DNA of 64,000 nt from Zetaproteobacteria bacterium. GTDB lineage: Bacteria > Pseudomonadota > Zetaproteobacteria > Mariprofundales > Mariprofundaceae. Every line of letters begins with the position of its first letter. Position 1 is the first letter of the stretch. A program made the position numbers and the translations under genes. Positions 1-9,343 of this stretch are shown piece after piece. The notes beneath the pieces were generated by a model. That model was not told the origin of the DNA. It was given only the letters and a program-made list of their open reading frames with translations, and ran no database searches. The stretch covers positions 42,153-106,152 of the forward strand of contig PEAA01000003.1 of assembly GCA_002753275.1 (NCBI GenBank), given 5' to 3'.

Positions 1-468
1 TTTGCAGTTTAATGCGTAGTGCTCAGATTCAGATAAGAGTGCACGGTCAAGTAGTGGAAAATTATTTAAAGGGGTTAAAAAATTGAGCGCAGTGTTAAGA
101 GATGAGGTGTTGCGTGTAATGGATCCCGTTGCACTATCGATCAGCATCCAACTCTTTGAAATAAGGTTGGGAATCACTTCGCGAGTCACAATGATTTCAC
201 CGATCGGTTCATTGATCCAGTAGGGATTGACCTGTTCGATAGAGACGCTCCATGTGAAGGAGACGGGGGTTCCTTCTTGCAATGCTAAACGGACATCTTC
301 AGGAATCGTAAATTCCTTCAAGGTGACCGTAATGAGCTCTTGCTCGGATGTGGTCGTGAGTTTCGCAAGGTTAGCTGCTGCAAAGAGATGCGCAGGGAGA
401 AGCATGCAGAGCCAAAGCGTGCTGCAAACAATAAGGCGGAGGGCTGTTGAGAGGCTAGGGTTGGACAT
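1..468 (-). CDS. DUF4390 family protein, partial (3' end outside window)
   Basis: The minus-strand frame from the ATG at 468 stays open to the window edge, giving about 156 residues. It starts with a hydrophobic signal segment (roughly residues 10-32, ending in an Ala-rich cleavage region), so the product should be exported. What follows is beta-rich with motifs such as FTWSVSIEQ and the pattern expected of DUF4390. From general knowledge, DUF4390 genes often sit just upstream of ntrYX-type two-component genes, which would lie to the left of this window. Function is unknown. The family call is from pattern memory only and is moderately sure; the frame itself is well supported by its signal peptide and uninterrupted length. 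Confidence 0.55.
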   Translation of the reverse strand, partial: MSNPSLSTALRLIVCSTLWLCMLLPAHLFAAANLAKLTTTSEQELITVTLKEFTIPEDVRLALQEGTPVSFTWSVSIEQVNPYWINEPIGEIIVTREVIPNLISKSWMLIDSATGSITRNTSSLNTALNFLTPLNNFPLLDRALLSESEHYALNCK

Positions 469-487
469 GGATCAATGCGGTTGCAAG

Positions 488-517
488 TGCAGCCTCGCAA
501 TGATCAGCGAGGCTGCA
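488..517 (-). terminator. Hairpin between cytochrome c and DUF4390 genes
   Basis: A perfect 11-bp inverted repeat (488-498 with 507-517) encloses an 8-base loop. It lies just past the stop codon of the minus-strand cytochrome gene and before the DUF4390 start. There is no proper T-tract after it, so it may be a weak or attenuating terminator rather than a strong one. Confidence 0.4.
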
Positions 518-534
518 ATCATGAAACGCGTCGT

Positions 535-834
535 CTATTTTTGCTCGGAGCGAATATAGGCAACCAAAGTATCAATCTCTTCAGCTGAGAATTTTTTGCC
601 AAAGGCTTTCATTGGTGGTTTGCTGCCATTGGTAATAACATCGGTTAAACGCGCGGGGTCTTGGCTCATATCTTTCAGCGCGGGCCCTGTCTTCTTTTTG
701 TCGACAGCATGGCACATGCTGCAATTCTTTTTGAAAAGCGTAGCGCCAGCATCGGTATCGTTGGCCATGGCAGGTGTTGCGAAGAAGCTTGCAGCAACCA
801 GTGTGATAGCATATTTAAGCGGTTGATTGATCAT
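535..834 (-). CDS. Small periplasmic class I cytochrome c
   Basis: The 99-residue product has a signal peptide (about residues 1-24, ending AMA) and a mature domain of about 75 residues. The heme-binding motif is CSMCH, and a Met in the segment PPMKAF is the likely sixth iron ligand, as in monoheme class I cytochromes (cytochrome c5/c8-like size). It should carry electrons in the periplasm. A GGAA-type ribosome site precedes the ATG. It is divergent from uup and shares its 180-bp upstream region. The specific partner oxidase or reductase is not visible nearby. Confidence 0.85.
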   Translation of the reverse strand: MINQPLKYAITLVAASFFATPAMANDTDAGATLFKKNCSMCHAVDKKKTGPALKDMSQDPARLTDVITNGSKPPMKAFGKKFSAEEIDTLVAYIRSEQK

Positions 835-999
835 GGTGGTTTCCTTGTCTCATTGAAGATATACAAAGGATGGCGATTGAAAGGTCGCCAAGTCCAATGG
901 ATTGAATGCGCAGCATAGCCATTTTTTGCGTCACACACTAGAAGAGATTTTGCAAGGTGTCTTGATATCGACACGCTTGCGGATTTTATTTTTTCATCT

Positions 1000-1008
1000 T
1001 GTTATGAT
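1000..1008 (+). promoter_or_regulatory. Extended -10 promoter candidate for uup
   Basis: TGTTATGAT matches an extended -10 element (TGn followed by TATGAT). No good -35 box is seen at normal spacing. The predicted start point falls on or next to the ATG at 1014, and no ribosome site precedes that ATG, so the transcript could be leaderless. Confidence 0.35.
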
Positions 1009-1013
1009 GCGGC

Positions 1014-2924
1014 ATGCCTTTACTTAATCTTAAAAACATTTACAAAGCTTTTGGTCCGCAAGTGGTGCTGGACGATTTATCACTTACCTTGAAACGCGGG
1101 GCTCGCGTTGGTTTGATTGGGCGTAACGGTGAAGGTAAATCAACCTTGTTGAAGATTATTGCGGGGTTTGAGGAGCCTGATCAGGGTGAGATCAATTGGC
1201 GCTCTGGAAGTGTGGTCGCCTATCTGCCACAAGATCCTGGATTTTGTGCGGGTGAGTCGGTTTTTTCTGTGGTCGCGCATGCGTTGGGTGATGTTGCCGA
1301 TGTGTTGAGTGCGTATGATGCCGCGGTTGTGGCGTTGGAACATGATAGTTCGGAGACTGCCTTAAAGCATGTGGCCCATCTGCAATCGGAACTTGAGCGA
1401 TGTGAGGCTTGGCAATACAAAACCAAGGTTGAGGCGGTCATCTCGAAGCTGCAATTGCAACCGCATCAAGATGTCGGCGAACTTTCGGGCGGTTGGCTTC
1501 GACGGGTTGCCTTGGCGCGGGCCATTGTGACGGATCCAGACCTTCTCTTGCTGGATGAACCGACCAACCATCTTGATGTGGCTTCGATTGAGTGGTTGGA
1601 AGAGTTTGTGGCGGGTTATCCTGGGGCCGTGGTTTTTATTACCCATGATCGTTATTTTCTCGATGCTGTCGCCGAGGAGATTATTGAACTGGATCGTGGG
1701 CGTTTGCGCCATTTTGTTTGTGACTATGCCGAGTATCTTGATAAAAAAGCGGAGTTGCTTGCGCAAGAGGATCGACAGCATAAGAAGTTCGACCGTTTTT
1801 TGGCCGAAGAGGAGCGTTGGATTCGGCGTGGAATTCCCGCCCGTCGCACCCGTGATGAGGGGCGGGTGCGACGGCTTGAAGATCTGCGTCAGCAGCGTAC
1901 GGGGCGCCGTTTGCGTGGTAACGATGTCAATTTGCGCGTTGCCAGCGGCATTAAGCCGGGGAAAATTTTGGTGGATATGGTGGATGTCTCTCACGCCTTT
2001 GGTTCTAAAGTGATTCTCAAAGGGTTCAATAGCCGCATGATGGCAGGGGAGCGTATTGGCTTAATTGGCCCCAATGGCATTGGCAAAACGACGCTTTTGA
2101 ATATGTTGCTTGGGAAATTAAAAGCGGACTCGGGGAAAATTAAACTGGGAGCCAAACTTGAGCCCGCCTTTTTAACCCAACTGCGTGAACTTGATCCGAC
2201 CGTTAAGATGAAAGATGTCTTGCTGCCCAATGGTGGCAACTTTGTGCATATCGCAGGGGTGGAACCGAAGCATATTGCCAGTTATCTGCAAGATTTTTTG
2301 TTTGATTCTGATCGAATGTTTATGCCGGTTGGGGCTCTTTCTGGCGGTGAGCGAGGGCGCTTGATGCTCGCGCGCCTGCTGCTTGAACCCGCCAATTTAT
2401 TGGTGCTTGATGAGCCAACCAATGATCTTGATATTGGTACTTTAAGCGTGCTGGAAAATGCCTTGGCCAAATATGATGGCACCATATTGATTGTGAGCCA
2501 TGACCGTGCCTTTATTGATCGGGTCGCTTCACGGGTGTTGGCTTTTGAGGGGGGGGGGCAGGTGGTCTCGATTGAGGGGGGCTACTCGGACTATTTGGCA
2601 TGGAAGGTTCGTCAACAAGAGGAGCAGGTGAAGGTGCGTAAAGCTGCCATAACGCCATCGAAAGTTGTTGAGAAACGGGTAGCACAAAAACTTTCCTACC
2701 ATGAACAGCGTGAATTGGATGGCTTGCCCAATCAAATTGAACAGCTCGAAACGGAGAAATCTGCGATTGAGCAGCGTTTTTGCGTTGCTGACTATTTTCA
2801 AACAGATGCCAGTGGCTTTCGCAACGATCAAGTACGCCTGCAAGTGATTGAGGAATCATTGTTGCATTGTTATGACCGTTGGGAGATCTTGGAGCAGAAA
2901 CAAGCCGATCTCGCAGGAGCATAA
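1014..2924 (+). CDS. uup: ABC-F family ATPase, Uup type
   Basis: The 636-residue protein has two ABC ATPase domains and no membrane segments. Domain 1 has Walker A GRNGEGKST (about residue 36), signature LSGGWLRRVALARA and Walker B LLLLDEPTNHLD. Domain 2 has GPNGIGKTT, LSGGERGRLMLARLLL and LVLDEPTNDLD. The C-terminal about 100 residues are charged and coiled-coil-like, as in Uup. The ABC-F family acts on ribosomes or on DNA branch migration and tandem-repeat stability, in the cytoplasm, not in transport. A run of nine G at 2550-2558 lies inside the frame but does not break it. It is followed closely by a ycgN-like gene and may be co-transcribed with it. Confidence 0.9.
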   Translation: MPLLNLKNIYKAFGPQVVLDDLSLTLKRGARVGLIGRNGEGKSTLLKIIAGFEEPDQGEINWRSGSVVAYLPQDPGFCAGESVFSVVAHALGDVADVLSAYDAAVVALEHDSSETALKHVAHLQSELERCEAWQYKTKVEAVISKLQLQPHQDVGELSGGWLRRVALARAIVTDPDLLLLDEPTNHLDVASIEWLEEFVAGYPGAVVFITHDRYFLDAVAEEIIELDRGRLRHFVCDYAEYLDKKAELLAQEDRQHKKFDRFLAEEERWIRRGIPARRTRDEGRVRRLEDLRQQRTGRRLRGNDVNLRVASGIKPGKILVDMVDVSHAFGSKVILKGFNSRMMAGERIGLIGPNGIGKTTLLNMLLGKLKADSGKIKLGAKLEPAFLTQLRELDPTVKMKDVLLPNGGNFVHIAGVEPKHIASYLQDFLFDSDRMFMPVGALSGGERGRLMLARLLLEPANLLVLDEPTNDLDIGTLSVLENALAKYDGTILIVSHDRAFIDRVASRVLAFEGGGQVVSIEGGYSDYLAWKVRQQEEQVKVRKAAITPSKVVEKRVAQKLSYHEQRELDGLPNQIEQLETEKSAIEQRFCVADYFQTDASGFRNDQVRLQVIEESLLHCYDRWEILEQKQADLAGA

Positions 2925-2925
2925 A

Positions 2926-3366
2926 GTGGCGGATCTGAGTCAACCCTTTTGGCAGCAGAAAACAATGATGGAGATGGATGAAAAGGAGTGGGAATCCCTG
3001 TGTGATCACTGCGGTCGATGTTGTCTGCATAAGTTTGAAGATGAACAGGAAACGATTCACTACACGAATGTGGTGTGCAGGCTTTATGCCCATGACGGTC
3101 GTGGTTGCGGTGATTATCAAGCGCGTCAGACATTGGTGCGTGATTGTTTGCGTTTACAACAGCTTGATCACAAACAGTTTCGTTGGTTGCCAGAGAGCTG
3201 CGCTTACCGCCTGTTATCTGAGGGGAAAACACTCCCGCTTTGGCATCCGCTGCGCTCGGGGAATGCGACTTCAGTTGCGAACGCTGGGATGACGATTGCG
3301 GGTCGGGTGGTGCGCGAATCAGATGTGGATGATCTGGAATCGCATATTATCAGCTGGGTACAATGA
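2926..3366 (+). CDS. YcgN/UPF0260 family cysteine-cluster protein
   Basis: A GTG start at 2926 is chosen because AGGAG lies at the right distance upstream and because the resulting N-terminus (PFWQQKTM) matches the family; a longer upstream extension overlaps uup and is unlikely. The protein is about 146 residues and carries the family cysteine pattern CDHCGRCCLHK, then a conserved Cys in VVCRLY and the segment WLPESCAYRLL. The family (YkgJ-like zinc/iron-sulfur binding) has no settled function. The stop overlaps the ATG of the next gene (ATGA), showing translational coupling. Confidence 0.85.
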   Translation: MADLSQPFWQQKTMMEMDEKEWESLCDHCGRCCLHKFEDEQETIHYTNVVCRLYAHDGRGCGDYQARQTLVRDCLRLQQLDHKQFRWLPESCAYRLLSEGKTLPLWHPLRSGNATSVANAGMTIAGRVVRESDVDDLESHIISWVQ

Positions 3367-4046
3367 AACTCCCTTTTCCCTATACATTAAAACGAAGTGC
3401 GCGGCGTAAGCGATTGGCGATTACCATTGCGGATGGGAAAGTGGTGGTGGCGATTCCTGCGAAAATGAGCGCCAAGCAAGCATTGGCCTTCATCCAGGAA
3501 AAGCGGGGTTGGGTGGAAGAAAAGTTGGCCTGGCAATTAGAGAAAAAAGCGCAGACACCCGCGTTCACTTTTCAAGAGGGCGATCAGTTTTCCTACTTGG
3601 GAGAACGCTATGGTTTGCAGGTTGAATTGGGCAGCGAGGATGTCGCATTGGTGGGTAATATGATCAAGGTTGTCACCACTAATGATGAACCGCAAGGGGT
3701 GCGTCAGCGCTTGCTGCATTGGTATTACCATCGTGCCCAGGCGTATATGACGCAGCGCATAGCCTATTTTTCCCCCTGTTTGGGTGTTCCTTCACCAAGC
3801 TTTGTGGGCGTGAAACACTACAAGAGTCGCTGGGGTGTCTGTTATGAAGATGGGCGGATCTTTTTTCACTGGGGCTTGATGATGGCGCCTGCCTGGGTTG
3901 TTGATGATGTCATTGTGCATGAACTTGCCCATTTACAACATATGAACCACTCCAAAGATTTTTGGGCTTTGGTTGCAACAGTCTCTCCTGATTATAAAGC
4001 TTCAACCCAGTGGTTGAAAGAGCATGGATCGTTTTTAAATTTTTAA
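3363..4046 (+). CDS. YgjP-like metallopeptidase (DUF45)
   Basis: The 227-residue product ends in a DUF45/YgjP-type zinc-dependent domain. The zinc motif HELAHLQHMNHSKDFW is seen at about residues 180-195: His-Glu and two His residues as ligands and catalytic Glu. The N-terminal part (IPAKMSAKQALAFIQEKRGWVEEKL) is typical of this family, as is YKSRWGVC before the active site. It is cytoplasmic with no signal peptide. It starts inside the stop codon of the ycgN-like gene, so the two are coupled. The 3' end overlaps the convergent symporter gene by 12 bases. The natural substrate is unknown. Confidence 0.85.
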   Translation: MKLPFPYTLKRSARRKRLAITIADGKVVVAIPAKMSAKQALAFIQEKRGWVEEKLAWQLEKKAQTPAFTFQEGDQFSYLGERYGLQVELGSEDVALVGNMIKVVTTNDEPQGVRQRLLHWYYHRAQAYMTQRIAYFSPCLGVPSPSFVGVKHYKSRWGVCYEDGRIFFHWGLMMAPAWVVDDVIVHELAHLQHMNHSKDFWALVATVSPDYKASTQWLKEHGSFLNF

Positions 4047-5492
4047 TGGTACGCTGTTTTCGCGGGTTGGTGTCGCATGTGGTTTCAGCCATGAGCCAAG
4101 GGACATGCCGATGATAGCCATGAGAAATCCTGCAAATTGTGGGGGAATCACCCCTTCACCTTCTGGCGCGATCAATTCAAGGGGGATCCATGTGATGAGC
4201 CCGAAACAAATAGCGCAGTAAGCCCCCATCGTGCTTGCGCGCGACCAGTAAAGCCCAGCCACGAGCGGAACGAATGCGACAACCAAAGTAACCTTGTAGG
4301 CATTCTCAACCATTTGGTGAATGCCCATATCACTGTCGAGCGCCCACAGCGCATAGATGGTCACGAGCAAGGCGAAGCTTGCCACGATGCTACGGGTGAT
4401 TTTAAGAAAGTGTTGGTCATCTGTGGCATTGTGAATAAGCCAGCCTTTGAGAACATTTTCAGAGAGCGTAACTGAAGGCGCAAGCAGTGTACTCGATGCG
4501 GTACTCATGATGACTGAGAGTAGTGCACCAAAAAAGATCACTTGTGCGAACAGGGGCAGATGGTCCATTACCAGTGTCGGTAAGATTTTCTGCGCATCTT
4601 CATTGAGCCAGTGGGCAACCATTTCCGCATCCATGAGATGTGCGGAGTAGGCGAGGTAGATCGGTACAGCAGCAAACAGGAGATAGGCAATACCACCCAA
4701 TACGGTTCCCCACACGGCAATCGTCGCACTTTTACTGGCATTGGCGCGTTGGAATACATCCTGCTGGGGGATAGAGCCAAAGCCCATGGTGAGCAGTGCC
4801 GATATAAAGGCAATGATGGCAATTCCATTCATTTCAGGCCAGAAGTTGAATTTTTGCTGCTCGGCTGCGTGTTCAATGACAGGGGCAAGGCCACCGACTT
4901 GATCGGCAATTAACCATGCAATGTAGAAGAGACCTGTAACAATCATCACCATTTGAAAGCTTGTCGTGAGTGCAACCGCCCACATGCCGCCAAAGAGGGT
5001 GTAGATCAGCACAATGGTTGCGCCAATAATGATTCCCTCTGTTTGGCTGATGCTGCCATCGGAAAGAATATTGAAAACCAGACCAAGCGCGGTGATTTGT
5101 GCCGAAACCCAGCCAAGGTAGGAGAGGGTAATGGCAACGCCGGTGATGAGTTCGACACGGCGATCAAAGCGTTGCCGATAAAAATCGACAATGGTCATAA
5201 GGTTCAGTCGATAGAGTTTACGGGCGAAAAACAGACCGAAGAGAATGAGGCAGAGTGACGCACCCAAAGGATCGGAAATAAGCCCTGACAGCCCTTCATC
5301 CAAAAAAGTCGCAGGAATTCCTAACACGGTCTCCGCGCCAAACCAGGTCGCAAAAACCATTGAGGTGACAATGAACAAAGGCATTCTTCGATTGGTGGTG
5401 ATGTAATCACGGGCATTATGAACTTGGGTTGCGGCATAGATGCCAAGCGCTATGGATATCAACAGATAGGCAATGACAAATCCGATCAGCAT
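4035..5492 (-). CDS. Sodium:solute symporter family protein
   Basis: The 485-residue protein is almost wholly hydrophobic, with about 12-13 transmembrane segments. Motifs of the SSS family are seen: ATWFGAETVLGIPATFLDEGLSG near residues 50-70, YTLFGGMWAVALTTSFQM near 165, and GSIPQQDVFQRANASKS near 240. It should use the sodium gradient to import a small solute; the family includes proline, pantothenate and other carriers, and the sequence does not tell which. It stands alone on the minus strand, converging on the YgjP-like gene, with a 135-bp gap to the lipoprotein gene. Confidence 0.85.
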   Translation of the reverse strand: MLIGFVIAYLLISIALGIYAATQVHNARDYITTNRRMPLFIVTSMVFATWFGAETVLGIPATFLDEGLSGLISDPLGASLCLILFGLFFARKLYRLNLMTIVDFYRQRFDRRVELITGVAITLSYLGWVSAQITALGLVFNILSDGSISQTEGIIIGATIVLIYTLFGGMWAVALTTSFQMVMIVTGLFYIAWLIADQVGGLAPVIEHAAEQQKFNFWPEMNGIAIIAFISALLTMGFGSIPQQDVFQRANASKSATIAVWGTVLGGIAYLLFAAVPIYLAYSAHLMDAEMVAHWLNEDAQKILPTLVMDHLPLFAQVIFFGALLSVIMSTASSTLLAPSVTLSENVLKGWLIHNATDDQHFLKITRSIVASFALLVTIYALWALDSDMGIHQMVENAYKVTLVVAFVPLVAGLYWSRASTMGAYCAICFGLITWIPLELIAPEGEGVIPPQFAGFLMAIIGMSLGSWLKPHATPTRENSVPLKI

Positions 5493-5627
5493 GATACGGG
5501 CCTTATATTGATGACAACGAAGCTATTCTTCATTGTACAATGATTGAGTTTTTGTTTTCTGTTTTTGTGCCCTATTTTGGCAATGGAAGGCAAGAGCCGA
5601 TCAGGTTTTCTTAACATGGGGAATTTT

Positions 5628-7184
5628 CTACTGAATAATTTTTGGCGTTAACAATAAATTGGGGTTGGCACCGGCTGTGGAGCCCGGTTTCAGATAGGCG
5701 CGTTGGATGATTGATATGGGATTGAGGAGAGGTACATCCGCTGTATTGACTTGTGCACAATAGGTTTGACCAGGGGTGCAGTTGCGCGAAACAAAGGCGA
5801 CATAAAGATTTGGCAGGTTAGCGATGAGGTTGGGAGATGCGCTATTGATGAGACCTAAATCTGTCAACGCTGTTGCCGCCGATCCAGTGAGTGAACCACT
5901 TGAGAAACCAGCAGCTCCTGGGTTTGTTTGTGAAAGGCTCGCGACACCTTTGACCGTCGTTTGATCGTTAATAGCCAAGCTAATATAGGTTGCAGCATTG
6001 GTGACCGTGTGATTGACCCCAGCGATGATGGAAGTTTTGTTTCCTGCCAATAAGCCGATAACGCCAAAGCGATATGAATCGGTATCTTGATTATCACCTA
6101 GACAAGAGGTGCCGTTGGTTAAACAGAGCGACCCTACCAGACCTTGCAGGTTTCCTGCTGGATCAACCTGAACACTGGGAATCATATCCGTGATGGTGAC
6201 AGCTTGTAGTTGCTGCGTTGCAAGCCAGTTTGAAAGTAGTGTCGAGAGTTCATTGAGTGCAGGTTGGTAACCACTTTCATCGAGGCTTTGCCGTGTTGTG
6301 TAGGCAGGTTGTGGGTATGGTTGTGCTGCAATGGTTGGTAATGAAACGCGATAAACGCGAACATTTTGGGCAACGGCAGATCTCCACGCATCAGCCGCTG
6401 TTGTGTTTTCTGGTAGAGCATAGCGAATAAGGCTAATAAAATCATCAGCAAGCGCATCGCGTCCTGTTACCAGTTGTGAACCCAAGGGTTCAACAAAGAT
6501 GTTGTTAGAATTCATACCGGACTGGATTGCATTGGTAATCAATGCAGAGGCAAGCGTTTGATTGGGGGTCGTGATGAATACAGCTGCACCATTTCCCCAA
6601 TTCATAGAATTTTGCGAGGCCAAACTAGCGCTATTGATGTTGTTACCCACACTTCCAAAGATTTGTACGCGTGCAGGATCGGGGGTGGCATTGGCAGGAA
6701 GTGCTGGAAATGGATAACTACTTGTTTCGCGTGTGAAAATATAACTTTGATAGCCCATGTAAGCAGCGCGTGGAGGCAATGATACAACGGTGACAAGGGC
6801 ATCCGTATCAGCCAGACGGTAAAATAGATTGACGGTATTGCCATTGGTTGTGATGGTGTTAAAGGGTGTCCCGTAAATGGGATTGATATAGCTGTTATCT
6901 ACGGGAGGGAGTGGAACGATGTAGGGGGCGGCTGGATTGTTTCCCCAACATGTGCCGAATACATTGATAAAATTAGTACAACCTGCGCTATCAACCAAAA
7001 AAGCGCTTCCATTCGTAACCGTGTAACCATTTCCCGTCAGTTTAGTGACCCAGGCTTGCCACTGTTCCGCAGATGATTGGTTGCCGCCGTTGATGCAACC
7101 TGAGAATAACAAGATTAACGATGTGAATAAAAGTGGAAATACAAATGTTTTCCGTGCGGTGTAGCCCTCTTTTTTCATGCACAT
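5628..7184 (-). CDS. Large hypothetical lipoprotein
   Basis: A 518-residue product begins with a lipoprotein signal: hydrophobic run then LLFSGC, with Cys30 as the likely lipidation site. The start at 7184 fits an AAGGAG site; a second ATG two codons on is also possible. The mature part is rich in Asn, Thr, Ser and Ala and looks beta-rich, with no catalytic motif that I recognise. Short Cys pairs occur (GCTNFINVFGTCWG; SLCLTNGTSCLG; NCTPGQTYC), suggesting disulfides. It is probably anchored in the outer membrane. It is divergent from the histidine kinase gene at 7445 and may be under its control, but that is inference. Confidence 0.6.
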   Translation of the reverse strand: MCMKKEGYTARKTFVFPLLFTSLILLFSGCINGGNQSSAEQWQAWVTKLTGNGYTVTNGSAFLVDSAGCTNFINVFGTCWGNNPAAPYIVPLPPVDNSYINPIYGTPFNTITTNGNTVNLFYRLADTDALVTVVSLPPRAAYMGYQSYIFTRETSSYPFPALPANATPDPARVQIFGSVGNNINSASLASQNSMNWGNGAAVFITTPNQTLASALITNAIQSGMNSNNIFVEPLGSQLVTGRDALADDFISLIRYALPENTTAADAWRSAVAQNVRVYRVSLPTIAAQPYPQPAYTTRQSLDESGYQPALNELSTLLSNWLATQQLQAVTITDMIPSVQVDPAGNLQGLVGSLCLTNGTSCLGDNQDTDSYRFGVIGLLAGNKTSIIAGVNHTVTNAATYISLAINDQTTVKGVASLSQTNPGAAGFSSGSLTGSAATALTDLGLINSASPNLIANLPNLYVAFVSRNCTPGQTYCAQVNTADVPLLNPISIIQRAYLKPGSTAGANPNLLLTPKIIQ

Positions 7185-7343
7185 TTACGCACTCCTTCAT
7201 TGTCGTAATGTTCAAGGAATCGTTAATCTATTCAAACATGATGCTCGAATTGAATCAGTAACCCTTAAAAAAAGTGCTGATTGAATCGCAATGAGATAAA
7301 TGTGTCAATTGGCGATGATTTCAGACCGTCCATGGGCTGCACC

Positions 7344-7391
7344 GATACTCTGACTTATTCAGAGTATCCTTAGATCTATCTTCGAAAAGAT
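7344..7391. promoter_or_regulatory. Two dyad symmetries in a divergent intergenic region
   Basis: A perfect 10-bp inverted repeat (7344-7353 with 7359-7368, 5-base spacer) is followed by a 5-bp one (7378-7382 with 7387-7391). They lie between divergent genes, so neither can serve as a terminator for a neighbour; an operator for a dimeric regulator or a leader hairpin for the kinase gene is more likely. Confidence 0.35.
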
Positions 7392-7444
7392 GTCCTTATC
7401 GACTTTTTGTTGGTGAATCAATTTAAACATGGTATTTTATCACA

Positions 7445-9343
7445 ATGATCTGGTTGCGTACGATAGGGCTATCCACTTTTTTGAGCATGGCATTGCTGTT
7501 GATAACATCTCCCGTGTTGATGGCCACTTCGTTTGTGGCAGAGCAATCCTACTTTTCTGATTCCACCATGAAAATGAATATCGAAGATGTGACCTCAATC
7601 GCATTTACCCCCTATCAAGGGGCGTTGAATCAAGGCTATTCGGAATCGGTATTGTGGGTGAAGATTCGTATTGATCCGCGTGTTGATTTAATCACTGCCG
7701 CGGGTGAAAACGAGTTGATGGTATTGATTCGCCCCACTTATCTAGATGATATTACCCTTTTTGATCCGACTTACGAGAAGGGCATGGTGGCAAGGACTGG
7801 GGATAAACAGCATTGGAGTGATCACGAAATTTCGTTGTTATCCTATAATTTCGTTATTCCGAGGGGGGAAGTGCCGCGTGATATTTGGCTGCGCATTGAC
7901 ACGACAAGTGCGCAAATGGTCAGTTTTGATGTGACAACGGTGAATGGGGCGCTGAAGATCAATACTCAACAGCATCTTCTTACAGCAATGTTTGTGGGGC
8001 TATGCATGTTTGCGCTTGGATGGGCGTTGATTCAATTTTTGGTAGTGCGTGATTGGGCTCTTTTTTTATTGTTTCTCAATCAATGGATGAGTCTGGCTTA
8101 TATGATGGTCAATTTTGGTTATGTTCGTTTTATCTTGGTGAGCGAGATCGAACCTGTTTGGATTGATTTCATTGCCAATGTAATCGTGGTGAGCACCTTG
8201 GCTTCAGCGGTCGCTTTTCATATGGTGTTTCTGCGTGGTTTGGGCGCTTCATCGCTATGGGTGAAAATACTTCTTCTGCTGCTGCTTGCTTTTCCTCTTG
8301 AGTTGTTGCTGATTTTTCTTGGAGAAACCCGTTTGGCGATGGTTGTCAATGTGGTGGTGGTGTTTGTTTTGCCCATCGTTAATCTGTTGGCTGCATGGTC
8401 TGTGAAGGAAAACCCAAAGACAATGTTACCACTTTCACGCGCATTATTACGCTTCTTTTATCTTTTCTTATGGGGCGTCTTACTGCTCTATATGGTGCCT
8501 TTCATTGGATTATATCCAGGGAGCGAGATCTCCTATTACATCCCCTCCATTGCTTCAGTCTTGTCTGGATTGGGGATGGTGCTGATGATGCAATACCGTT
8601 CCTATTCGATGGGTAAGCAGCGGGAAGAGCTGTTGATGCAGTTGGCTGCATCCCGTGAAGAGGTAGCGCAAGAACGGAAGTTTCACCATGAAAAGATTAG
8701 CTTTTTAGATATGCTGACCCATGAATTACGCACGCCACTGAGCTCTTTAAAGTTGTTATTATCCATGCCAACAATGAATGCCCATTCGATATCGTTGGCA
8801 GAGCGTTCGGTGAATGATATGAATCATATTATTGAACACTGCGCATTGGCAGGGCGATTGGAAGATCATAACCATCGATTTGTTCTATCCAATGAGAGGG
8901 TTTCGGTAGCGACGCTGCTTGATTCATTGGGAATGGTCTCTGAAGATGAACGGCGGGTGCAGATCCACCTTGCGTCAGATCTTGTCGATGTTTATACCGA
9001 ATTGCAGCAGTGTCGTATTGTATTGAGAAACTTGCTCGATAATGGCTTGAAATATGCGCGCATTGAAAGTGATGTACACCTTTATGTCCGTGAAGAGGTG
9101 AGAGAGGGGCGTAAAGGGGTTGTGTTTGAGGTCGAGAATGAACCGGGCATGGCTGGTTTTCCCGATCCTGAATTGGTTTTTATAAAGTATTATCGGCACA
9201 AAGGGGCTCGGCGTAAGTCGGGTTCAGGACTTGGTCTATATTTGGCCACCCAAATTTGTTACCGTTTGGGCATTGAATTGCAATATGTTCCCAATGAAAA
9301 AGTCGTGAGGTTTGTTTTATGGATTCCAGCTTGCACATCGTAG
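7445..9343 (+). CDS. 7TMR-DISM sensor histidine kinase
   Basis: The 632-residue protein has a signal peptide (about 1-30), a periplasmic beta domain (about 35-170, DISM extracellular domain 2 type), seven membrane helices (about 180-400), a short coiled coil, then a kinase core. The H-box is HELRTPLSSLK near residue 425, the N-box LRNLLDNGLKYA near 525 and the glycine box SGSGLGLYL near 600. The G1 box is degenerate (ENEPGM rather than DNGPGI). Such receptors sense small ligands, often carbohydrates, in the periplasm. The 3' end overlaps the response regulator by 25 bases, so they form one two-component unit. Confidence 0.88.
   Translation: MIWLRTIGLSTFLSMALLLITSPVLMATSFVAEQSYFSDSTMKMNIEDVTSIAFTPYQGALNQGYSESVLWVKIRIDPRVDLITAAGENELMVLIRPTYLDDITLFDPTYEKGMVARTGDKQHWSDHEISLLSYNFVIPRGEVPRDIWLRIDTTSAQMVSFDVTTVNGALKINTQQHLLTAMFVGLCMFALGWALIQFLVVRDWALFLLFLNQWMSLAYMMVNFGYVRFILVSEIEPVWIDFIANVIVVSTLASAVAFHMVFLRGLGASSLWVKILLLLLLAFPLELLLIFLGETRLAMVVNVVVVFVLPIVNLLAAWSVKENPKTMLPLSRALLRFFYLFLWGVLLLYMVPFIGLYPGSEISYYIPSIASVLSGLGMVLMMQYRSYSMGKQREELLMQLAASREEVAQERKFHHEKISFLDMLTHELRTPLSSLKLLLSMPTMNAHSISLAERSVNDMNHIIEHCALAGRLEDHNHRFVLSNERVSVATLLDSLGMVSEDERRVQIHLASDLVDVYTELQQCRIVLRNLLDNGLKYARIESDVHLYVREEVREGRKGVVFEVENEPGMAGFPDPELVFIKYYRHKGARRKSGSGLGLYLATQICYRLGIELQYVPNEKVVRFVLWIPACTS

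Noticed and set aside
227..559. 110-residue plus-strand frame at the left edge
   Set aside because: It is antisense to the DUF4390 gene, which has a signal peptide and a better protein-like sequence.
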